From: Minisyncoccota bacterium
GTDB taxonomy: Bacteria; Patescibacteriota; Minisyncoccia; Phycocordibacterales; UBA2100
Length of the DNA stretch: 8,132 nucleotides
Direction of reading: 5' to 3'
NCBI GenBank assembly: GCA_016763615.1
Contig: JAESTJ010000031.1
Span: 1 to 8,132 of the forward strand
Shown: positions 1 through 5,085 of the stretch, piece after piece
Numbering within the stretch: position 1 is the first letter of the stretch
Layout of the letters: every line of letters starts with the position of its first letter
Notes under the pieces: model-generated
What the model was told of the DNA's origin: nothing
Seen by the model: only the letters and a program-made list of their open reading frames with translations
The model's database searches: none
Position numbers and translations under genes: made by a program

Positions 1-1
1 A

Positions 2-1162
2 AACGGTCCGGGAAGTGGCACAGGCGTTCTTGAAGTTATTTCTGAAAACGATTTCGATTTTGGAGAAATATTGATGCAAGGAGGTTTTGTACGGCATAAC
101 TTTACCCTAAAAAATACTGGAGATGGACCAATTACTATACAAAATGCAGAAACAAGTTGCGCATGTACGGTAGCAAATATCGTTAATCAAGATGGTGATG
201 CACTAGGTCCATTTGGTATGCAAGGTGGAGGACATACCCCGAATCCAAAAATCAATATGGAAATTTTGCCAGGTGAGGAGGTTGTTGTTGAAACAATCTA
301 CGACCCATTGAAACACGGACCTGATGCTACAGGTGAGATTATAAGAGAAGTATTCCTCAGTACTGATGCAGGCACAGAAGTATCTTTGAAGTTTAGAGGA
401 GTTGGTGTTAAAGAATTTACAAAAGTTACAGGACCATCGCTGATATTCACGAATAAAGAATACGACTTTGGGCTGGTAAAGCAAAGTCAAGGTATTGTTA
501 CTACAGAATTTACTGTGGTAAACAATGGCACCGAAACAGTTATAGTTAATTCACTACCTGCGTCCTGTGAATGTACGCAGGCGTCAATCGACAAGAAAGT
601 GATAGGTGTCGGAGAAAGCGCAACTATTACTGTGGCGTTTGATGCAAATTTACATCCTGAACCAGATGGAAGATTCTTTAAAACTATCGAACTTGTCTCT
701 AACGTTGTACCTTCTCCAGAATTTAGAATGTATGCAAATGTAGAATATGATTTAGGAATGGATAAATTAAAACTTCAGGAACATGATGAGGTTGACGACC
801 ACATCGAAGAAGTAGATGGACATAGTGGCGCAGGATTTAAAAGTATTTCTTCAGCAGAACTTGAAAACATGCTTGCTAATAAAGATTTTACATTAATTGA
901 TGTGCATATCCCCGGGCAAGAGCATGTCCCCGGTACCGACTACATGATTTCGTATGAAGACATCGAAAAAGTTGCATCGGTTATCCCGAGCAAAAATTCT
1001 AAAGTCGTTCTGTACTGTCGCAGTGGAAATATGAGTAAAAGAACAGCAAAAGGTCTCGTGGAAATGGGATACACTAATGTAATTGAACTTGGCGACGGAA
1101 TGAACGAATGGATTTCAGAAAATAGAGAAACGGTACCCAAGGGTAGTATTAGTAATTTATAA
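2..1162 (+). CDS. Two DUF1573 domains fused to a rhodanese domain (5' partial)
   Basis: The reading frame is open from base 2, so the start codon lies to the left of the window. The TTG/ATG codons at 71-76 are internal, because the DUF1573 pattern (FDFGEI) already begins before them. Of the 386 visible residues, about 9-135 form a first DUF1573 (immunoglobulin-like) domain with SCACT at Cys53/Cys55. About 140-250 form a second, with YDFGLV and SCECT at Cys189/Cys191. An acidic, His-containing linker follows, then a rhodanese domain at about 282-380 with active-site loop CRSGNMS (Cys339, codon 1016-1018). Rhodaneses move sulfane sulfur or handle thiols on the catalytic Cys. The usual DVR of rhodanese is DVH here, followed by a VPGTD stretch. 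DUF1573 proteins are often exported, but the N-terminus is not visible, so location is inferred. The stop is 8 bp before the CcdA-like gene, implying co-transcription. The domain calls are firm; the exact role is not. Confidence 0.9.
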   Translation, partial: NGPGSGTGVLEVISENDFDFGEILMQGGFVRHNFTLKNTGDGPITIQNAETSCACTVANIVNQDGDALGPFGMQGGGHTPNPKINMEILPGEEVVVETIYDPLKHGPDATGEIIREVFLSTDAGTEVSLKFRGVGVKEFTKVTGPSLIFTNKEYDFGLVKQSQGIVTTEFTVVNNGTETVIVNSLPASCECTQASIDKKVIGVGESATITVAFDANLHPEPDGRFFKTIELVSNVVPSPEFRMYANVEYDLGMDKLKLQEHDEVDDHIEEVDGHSGAGFKSISSAELENMLANKDFTLIDVHIPGQEHVPGTDYMISYEDIEKVASVIPSKNSKVVLYCRSGNMSKRTAKGLVEMGYTNVIELGDGMNEWISENRETVPKGSISNL

Positions 1163-1170
1163 TAACGAGT

Positions 1171-2238
1171 ATGGAAAATAAAAATAATGCAGCAATGAGC
1201 GAAGGGGCTAAACGGTGGCTTGTCATCTTTGCTTTTTTGCTGTTTTCCGCATCACTCATCGGCGCCTTCTATTTATTTATGACGCCGGGTGAAACAGTGA
1301 ACATAGCGTTTGCCTATGTTGTGGGTCTCACTATGATTGTATTACCGTGTACGCTGCCACTGGCATTTGTCATAGTCCCAATGGCTATGGGTAAGGGCGC
1401 AAAGAAAGGTTTGCTAATGTCTTTGTTCTTCGGGTTGGGAATTTCGATAACCCTTGCTCTGTATGGTCTTTTTGTTGCAATCATTGGAAAGTCGATTGGT
1501 TTAGATCAGGCTGTGGGGAATGCAGGTTTGGTGAGTAGTATTCTATTCATGGTCGGTGGATTATCGGCCTTTGTATTCGGGCTTTCTGAGTTGCGAATTA
1601 TTAAATTCAAAATCCCAACGTACCAGGGTGCGTATCCAAAGTTTATTCAAAATCAAGGAGACTACATAAAAGCATTCCTTTTGGGACTATTTCTCGGTAA
1701 CGCAGGTGTTGGTTGTCCAAACCCTCTTTTTTATGTGTTGCTAGGAAATATTGCAGTACTTGGAAGTGCTTCAAGTGGTTTATTGCTAGGATTTATTCAC
1801 GGTGTTGGGCGCGCGACGCCACTTATTTTCTTGGCGGTGTTAGGAATATTGGGAGTTAACGCAGTAAGTGGTATCGCGAAAAAAACTGCCGTGGTAGCAA
1901 AGTGGACTGGCATCAGCCTTATATTTCTTGGTGCTTTTATCTTCATTAGTGGTGCTTCACACCAATGGTACGAAGACACTGTAGTTCATAAAGGCTGGAA
2001 CCAGGTTGTACAAGTTGTTACGGGAGGCGATTCTAGTCGTGTTACAGAAATACAAGATCACAAGGAGGCTCCAGGAACGCCAATTGATCATGTTGACGAA
2101 CCAACTACTCCAATTCCTGCCGCAAATGATCATGAAGGCCAGAAAGATTTGATTCCAGCACCATGGTCATGGATTACATTACTTGCAATGATCATTGTTC
2201 CGCTGTGGTGGTACAAGAGGAAGCAAAAAAATACATAA
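1171..2238 (+). CDS. CcdA/DsbD-type membrane thiol electron carrier
   Basis: This is a 355-residue polytopic membrane protein. An N-terminal helix (about 15-37) precedes a CcdA-like core of roughly six helices (about 43-262). The two redox cysteines typical of the family are present: Cys60 in VLPCTLPL at the first core helix and Cys182 in GVGCPNPLF after the sequence LFLGNAG. CcdA/DsbD membrane domains pass electrons from cytoplasmic thioredoxin to extracytoplasmic thiol proteins through this Cys pair. After the core comes a polar stretch of about 70 residues, rich in Pro and acidic residues, with several His (297, 307, 321). A last helix (about 332-347) and a basic tail WWYKRKQ follow. The extra N- and C-terminal helices make it longer than minimal CcdA (about 220-240 residues). 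It is followed after 40 bp by a thioredoxin-fold gene, a natural redox partner. No Shine-Dalgarno is seen before the ATG. The family call is confident; the substrate is unknown. Confidence 0.85.
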   Translation: MENKNNAAMSEGAKRWLVIFAFLLFSASLIGAFYLFMTPGETVNIAFAYVVGLTMIVLPCTLPLAFVIVPMAMGKGAKKGLLMSLFFGLGISITLALYGLFVAIIGKSIGLDQAVGNAGLVSSILFMVGGLSAFVFGLSELRIIKFKIPTYQGAYPKFIQNQGDYIKAFLLGLFLGNAGVGCPNPLFYVLLGNIAVLGSASSGLLLGFIHGVGRATPLIFLAVLGILGVNAVSGIAKKTAVVAKWTGISLIFLGAFIFISGASHQWYEDTVVHKGWNQVVQVVTGGDSSRVTEIQDHKEAPGTPIDHVDEPTTPIPAANDHEGQKDLIPAPWSWITLLAMIIVPLWWYKRKQKNT

Positions 2239-2278
2239 GTTGCTAATAGTTAAACAATTAAAAGTTAAAATAAATACT

Positions 2279-2542
2279 ATGAAAAACAAAGTTCTATTCT
2301 TAACAATACCTGGATGTCACAACTGTGAAGCGGCAAAGGAGATTTTTACTGAAATCATGCCTGAATTTGCCGACACAGTAGAGGTTGAAGAAATAGATAT
2401 GTCGACTCCAGAAGGACAAGAGATGGCGGGGAGGTACAGTGTTATGGCATCACCTGGAATAGTTATAAACGAGGAGCTATTTTCAACAGGAGGTGTGAAT
2501 AAGGAAGAGTTAGTAGCAAAGCTAAAGTCACTTAGTGAATAA
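2279..2542 (+). CDS. Small thioredoxin-fold protein with CHNC active site
   Basis: This 87-residue protein lacks a signal sequence and is probably cytoplasmic. It opens with a beta strand (VLFLTIPG), then the redox motif CHNC (Cys13-Cys16) at the start of a helix. A second strand with EEIDM follows, and then the cis-proline loop ASPG (Pro59) leading into IVIN. This is the minimal glutaredoxin/thioredoxin-like arrangement (Thioredoxin_3 or MTH895-like size class). ATG at 2279 is chosen over an in-frame TTG at 2195, because the latter lies inside the upstream gene and would add a meaningless tail before the first strand. Placed directly after the CcdA-like gene, it could supply or receive electrons across the membrane; this partnership is inferred from position. 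No Shine-Dalgarno is visible; the leader is A/T-rich. Confidence 0.82.
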   Translation: MKNKVLFLTIPGCHNCEAAKEIFTEIMPEFADTVEVEEIDMSTPEGQEMAGRYSVMASPGIVINEELFSTGGVNKEELVAKLKSLSE

Positions 2543-2576
2543 GGGGTCGTTAAAATTAATAATGTAATTAAAGAGT

Positions 2577-2840
2577 ATGAAAAATTCAAATGTTACAAAA
2601 GTGGGGTATGTGGTAGGAGCCATTTCGGTAGGCTCCTTTCTAGTGTGCTCAGTATGGGGAGTATTTCTTCCATCTGTCGCATTAAAAGAACTGCACTTTC
2701 TGCTTCTACAACTAGTGTATCCAGGGTTTGCTTTCACAGCAATCGGATATGCCGTAGGAATACTTGAGGCCTTTGTGTATGGATGGATTATTGGAGCTTC
2801 GTTTGTGTGGTTGCACAAAAAAATCTGCACTCACAATTAA
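2577..2840 (+). CDS. Small membrane protein, DUF5676-like
   Basis: This 87-residue protein has two or three hydrophobic segments (about 9-31, 39-60 and 62-79). Recognisable elements are CSVWGVFLP near the end of the first segment, a central LH...PGF, then G..E.FVYGW and a terminal FVWLHKK. This layout resembles small membrane proteins annotated as DUF5676, which have no established function; I give that resemblance from memory and it is tentative. Cys24 lies in the first membrane segment and Cys84 in the tail. The gene starts 34 bp after the CHNC thioredoxin-fold gene and ends 11 bp before the zinc-ribbon gene, so it is very likely in the same transcript. The start has no Shine-Dalgarno at good spacing, apart from a weak AAAGAG close to the ATG. 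Confidence 0.7.
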   Translation: MKNSNVTKVGYVVGAISVGSFLVCSVWGVFLPSVALKELHFLLLQLVYPGFAFTAIGYAVGILEAFVYGWIIGASFVWLHKKICTHN

Positions 2841-2851
2841 AACTTTAAATT

Positions 2852-3013
2852 ATGGTGATAGAAAAGAAAGTGTACGTTTGCCCTGAGTGTGGGTACGAAT
2901 ATGAAAGTTTTGAGTGGGCCGAAAAGTGCGAGAACTGGTGTAGAGAAAATAAGTCTTGTAATCTAGAAATTATTAAACACGGCAGAAGCCCGAAAGAAGT
3001 AGGTTCTACATAA
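2852..3013 (+). CDS. 53-residue cysteine-rich zinc-ribbon-like protein
   Basis: This is a short gene, ATG to TAA, encoding 53 residues. It has six cysteines: CPEC (Cys10, Cys13), Cys26 and Cys30 in CENWC, and Cys36 in SCN give five, with the pattern C-X2-C-X12-C-X3-C-X5-C. It opens VYVCPECGYEY like a rubredoxin or zinc-ribbon knuckle and continues AEKCENWC, then SCNLEIIKH. Correction to the count: five cysteines are visible, not six. Four of them could bind one zinc or iron, leaving one free. I recognise this layout as a recurrent small protein type with no assigned function, but cannot name the family. It sits 11 bp after the DUF5676-like gene and 6 bp before the next small gene, in a cluster of thiol-redox genes. 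A role in metal binding or thiol sensing is inference. Reality of the gene is supported by the ordered Cys spacing and tight packing. Confidence 0.75.
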   Translation: MVIEKKVYVCPECGYEYESFEWAEKCENWCRENKSCNLEIIKHGRSPKEVGST

Positions 3014-3019
3014 ATCAAT

Positions 3020-3181
3020 ATGAGTGATAAATCAAAAAGTATATACTTCGGAATTTTTGCTGTTGTGTATTTAGGATATACGTTACTTTTTACTGGTCAT
3101 GGTCTACATTTGACTAATCTCGGCATTACGCTTTTTGTACTTGCGTTGGCGGGATATTATTACGTGAAAAGTCGCAATTGA
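3020..3181 (+). CDS. 53-residue two-helix membrane protein
   Basis: This short ORF runs from ATG to TGA and encodes 53 residues. It has a short polar, Lys-containing N-terminus (MSDKSKS), a first hydrophobic segment at about 8-25 (FGIFAVVYLGYTLLF), a small polar turn with TGHGLH, and a second hydrophobic segment at about 33-47 ending in YYYVKSRN. The basic C-terminus fits a helical hairpin with both ends in the cytoplasm. No cysteine is present and I do not recognise a family. It starts 6 bp after the zinc-ribbon gene and is the last gene before a 126-bp gap, so it is likely the end of the first transcription unit or a read-through point. It is the only gene in the window closed by TGA. Confidence 0.6.
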   Translation: MSDKSKSIYFGIFAVVYLGYTLLFTGHGLHLTNLGITLFVLALAGYYYVKSRN

Positions 3182-3238
3182 CGTAATGCTAATATAATTG
3201 TTTGTTATCGATTTATTAACGGTTGTAGGTGGAATGCA

Positions 3239-3266
3239 TTGATTCTAAAAAGAATCTAGATATAAT
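3239..3266 (+). promoter_or_regulatory. Candidate promoter for the DsbA-type gene
   Basis: TTGATT at 3239-3244 and a perfect TATAAT at 3261-3266 are separated by 16 bp, in the only sizeable gap (3182-3307) within the gene run. The predicted transcript would start near 3273, about 35 bases before the ATG at 3308. An alternative is TTGACA at 3267-3272 with the poorer TAATAA at 3288-3293, spacing 15. A second TATAAT occurs at 3276-3281 but has no good -35. AT richness makes chance -10 matches likely, so confidence is moderate. Confidence 0.5.
3241..3256. promoter_or_regulatory. Perfect dyad between -35 and -10, possible operator
   Basis: GATTCT (3241-3246) and AGAATC (3251-3256) are perfect inverse complements around AAAA. 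The dyad overlaps the candidate -35 and fills most of the promoter spacer, the position where many repressors or spacer-binding activators act. It has no following T-run, so it is not a typical terminator. No regulator gene is seen in the window; function is inferred only from position. Confidence 0.4.
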
Positions 3267-3288
3267 TTGACACTATATAATGCACACT
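3260..3288 (+). repeat. Imperfect tandem direct repeat, about 15 bp
   Basis: ATATAATTTGACACT (3260-3274) is followed at once by ATATAATGCACACT (3275-3288). The copies share ATATAAT and CACT and differ by a one-base gap and small changes. Each carries a TATAAT. The repeat may be a duplicated -10 region or a tandem protein-binding site, or an accident of AT-rich DNA. Confidence 0.4.
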
Positions 3289-3307
3289 AATAATAAATCA
3301 GAATAAT

Positions 3308-4024
3308 ATGCAAAAATACACACGCGGAAATTATGCAACTCCAGCTTCAATAGTTATAGCAGGAGTTCTTATAGCAGGAGCACTCTTTTTTGCGCTTGGT
3401 AACCAAGCTCCAATTTCGGGAGGACAGCCAGTTCAGCAACAGCCAACAGCTATAGATACTACTGATCAAATTCGTCCACTTAGTAATGAAGATCATCGTA
3501 AAGGCAATCCTAACGCAAAAGTAACCATTGTTGAGTACTCAGACTTTGAATGCCCATTCTGCAAAAGATTTCACGACACCATGAATCAAGTTCTAGAAGA
3601 TAGAGATGACATTGCTTGGGTATTTCGTCATTTTCCACTTGATCAATTACACCCACGAAATGCTCGTCGAGTTGCTGTTGCTTCTGAATGTGTGAATGAG
3701 CTCGGAGGAGAAGACGCCTTTTGGATTTTTACCGATGGATTTTTCGAGGTAACACCATCAAATGATCGGACTGACATATCTACAGTTATACCTAACTTGG
3801 TCGCAAAGGCAGGAGTTAACGAGACTGCATTCAATACATGCGTCGCAAGTGGAAAATATGATCAACATGTACAAGATGACGTGGATGATGCTATTGCAAC
3901 AGGGGGACAAGGAACACCTTGGAGCGTTATTTTTGGAGAAAATGGAGACACACTGCCTCTTTCAGGAGCACAGCCAGTTGGTGCAGTTATGCAACTGGTA
4001 GAGATTATGCTAAAGAGTCAGTAG
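3308..4024 (+). CDS. Membrane-anchored DsbA-family thiol oxidoreductase (Thioredoxin_4 type)
   Basis: This 238-residue protein has a basic N-terminus and a hydrophobic anchor at about 13-31, then a Gln/Pro-rich spacer (about 35-60). The DsbA-like domain follows (about 66-235). It begins with the typical KGNPNAKVTIVEYSDFECP and has active site CPFC (Cys82, Cys85) and cis-proline loop GTPW (Pro204). Two further cysteines, Cys128 (SECVN) and Cys178 (FNTCV), are placed where this family often has a second, structural disulfide. The family forms or isomerises disulfides in exported proteins. The hydrophobic segment has no clear signal-peptidase site, so the protein is more likely anchored than released, facing outside. 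It follows the candidate promoter at 3239-3266, and the CAAC membrane protein begins 13 bp after its stop. Whether it acts as oxidase or reductase cannot be read from the sequence. Confidence 0.9.
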   Translation: MQKYTRGNYATPASIVIAGVLIAGALFFALGNQAPISGGQPVQQQPTAIDTTDQIRPLSNEDHRKGNPNAKVTIVEYSDFECPFCKRFHDTMNQVLEDRDDIAWVFRHFPLDQLHPRNARRVAVASECVNELGGEDAFWIFTDGFFEVTPSNDRTDISTVIPNLVAKAGVNETAFNTCVASGKYDQHVQDDVDDAIATGGQGTPWSVIFGENGDTLPLSGAQPVGAVMQLVEIMLKSQ

Positions 4025-4037
4025 ATTATAAGTGACC

Positions 4038-4595
4038 ATGGATGTTATTAGGTCAGTATTACTAAGACCAGCATATGCTGGAATTGCCTTTGGGGTAGCT
4101 GTGGTGGTTTTCACATTTTCCATATGGCTTCCTAACTGGCGTCTTATCTTGACCGTTATTCCTTCTTCAATTATTTCATTGCCTGACAAAGTAATTCTGT
4201 TCTGGAATTTGTATGGTTCGATACAAACAAATTTTACGCTTGTTTCGGCTTCGTACACTATTGCTATTGCTATTTTGTTTGGGATTAACATCGTACTTTT
4301 TATTCACCACATCAAGATACGGCAGGGACCCCTTTCAGGTTCAACTTCTGCACTGGGTGTTGGAGGACTCATAAGTGGGTTTTTTGGAGTTGGTTGTGCG
4401 GCGTGCGGCACGTTCATCCTCACGGCTTTACTAGGATTGGTAGGAGGTGCAGGCCTTATTACGTTGTTACCCTTAGGTGGTGAAGAGTTTGGTATATTAG
4501 GAGTAGCCCTTCTTGGATACGCTATGTATTCCATCATCAAGAAAATAAAAGAGCCGTTAGTATGCGATACAATTTGGCCTAGCAATAACAAATAA
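4038..4595 (+). CDS. Membrane protein with intramembrane CAAC motif, possible DsbA partner
   Basis: This 185-residue protein has four or five membrane segments (about 13-30, 69-90, 106-135 with a possible break, and 150-167). I do not recognise a named family. Its most striking element is GVGCAACGTF (Cys120, Cys123), a CxxC placed in or at the edge of a hydrophobic segment and flanked by glycines. It is followed by a Gly/Leu-rich stretch, LLPLGGEEFG and a basic KKIKE. A third Cys (176) lies in the tail. The ATG at 4038 is preferred, but the GTG at 4032 is in frame and would add two residues. Placed 13 bp after the DsbA-type gene, it could reoxidise or reduce that protein, as DsbB or VKOR do elsewhere. 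It has neither the DsbB motif set nor the VKOR loop cysteines. Vicinal membrane Cys are also seen in mercury transporters (MerT/MerC), so metal transport is an alternative. Confidence 0.75.
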   Translation: MDVIRSVLLRPAYAGIAFGVAVVVFTFSIWLPNWRLILTVIPSSIISLPDKVILFWNLYGSIQTNFTLVSASYTIAIAILFGINIVLFIHHIKIRQGPLSGSTSALGVGGLISGFFGVGCAACGTFILTALLGLVGGAGLITLLPLGGEEFGILGVALLGYAMYSIIKKIKEPLVCDTIWPSNNK

Positions 4596-4597
4596 AT

Positions 4598-4687
4598 ATG
4601 GACGGTAACACACAATTAACTATAGCTACATCCTTCATTGTTGGCTTCATTGTCGCTGATTTACATCTTCCCTGTGCGCTACAATAA
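4598..4687 (+). CDS. Possible 29-residue hydrophobic peptide
   Basis: An ATG 2 bp after the preceding stop opens a frame of 29 codons ending in TAA. The product has a polar start (MDGNTQ), one hydrophobic stretch (about 7-21, TIATSFIVGFIVA) and a tail with HLPCALQ. It could be a single-span mini-protein, the remnant of a longer gene, or non-coding spacer. The near-zero spacing and lack of another explanation for this 101-bp gap favour coding, but the length gives little statistical support. A weak promoter-like pair, TTTACA at 4660 and TACAAT at 4680 (spacing 14), overlaps its end and might instead serve the next gene. Confidence 0.3.
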   Translation: MDGNTQLTIATSFIVGFIVADLHLPCALQ

Positions 4688-4696
4688 TAAGTGTTT

Positions 4697-5023
4697 ATGA
4701 GCGCCCAGAGTGAATTTACTGAATATGTACTGGAATTACTTGAGCCACTCAACGGGCTCACCACTGCACGTATGTTTGGTGGAGTACTCTTAAAGGTAGA
4801 AGGTGAACAACTTGGAGTTTTATTTGGCGACACAGTATATTTCAAAGTCAAAGAAGCGAAACTACAGGAGCGCTACAAGGGCGAGGGCTCTAAGCAATTC
4901 ACCTACACGCGGAAGGATAAAAAAGACCCTGTTGTGATAAAAAATTGGTGGTCAGTTCCAGAGTATGCAATGGATAGTAGTAGTGAGCTAGTGCGCTTGG
5001 CTGAGGAAATTTTAGTACAATAG
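4697..5023 (+). CDS. TfoX N-terminal-domain protein
   Basis: This 108-residue cytoplasmic protein matches the TfoX/Sxy N-terminal domain along its whole length. It begins EFTEYVLELLEPL, has the hallmark ARMFGGVLLKVEG, then VLFGDTVYFKV, the FTYTRKDK region and a WWSVPEYAMD segment before a final helix. Full TfoX/Sxy proteins of gamma-proteobacteria (about 200 residues) also carry a C-terminal domain, which is absent here; stand-alone N-domain proteins are common across bacteria. In Haemophilus and Vibrio TfoX/Sxy turns on competence genes with CRP, but that role cannot be carried over to a stand-alone domain. The ATG at 4697 is preferred over the in-frame GTG at 4691, since family members typically start with Met-Ser a few residues before the first helix. 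It has no obvious link to the redox genes around it. Confidence 0.88.
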   Translation: MSAQSEFTEYVLELLEPLNGLTTARMFGGVLLKVEGEQLGVLFGDTVYFKVKEAKLQERYKGEGSKQFTYTRKDKKDPVVIKNWWSVPEYAMDSSSELVRLAEEILVQ

Positions 5024-5085
5024 TTGGTACTAACCTTATGTATATTCTCTATATTGGAAAAAGAACACGTAACAATTGAAATAGT

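Noticed and set aside
71..76. TTG/ATG as the start of the DUF1573-rhodanese gene
   Set aside because: The frame is open back to base 2 and the DUF1573 pattern FDFGEI lies before these codons, so the gene is truncated by the window edge.
3179..3181. TGA read as glycine (code 25, as in Gracilibacteria)
   Set aside because: The long genes have no in-frame TGA, and the TGA here ends a plausible small protein, with no conserved sequence following.
3241..3256. Dyad as an intrinsic terminator of the first gene run
   Set aside because: The stem is only six AT-rich base pairs and no T-run follows; it lies in a promoter spacer instead.
3762..4001. 79-codon + strand frame inside the DsbA-type gene
   Set aside because: It is fully nested in a well-supported gene in another frame and has no recognisable features.
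4660..4685. TTTACA/TACAAT promoter for the TfoX-domain gene
   Set aside because: The spacer of 14 bp is too short for a usual sigma-70-type promoter; it is mentioned only as a weak possibility.
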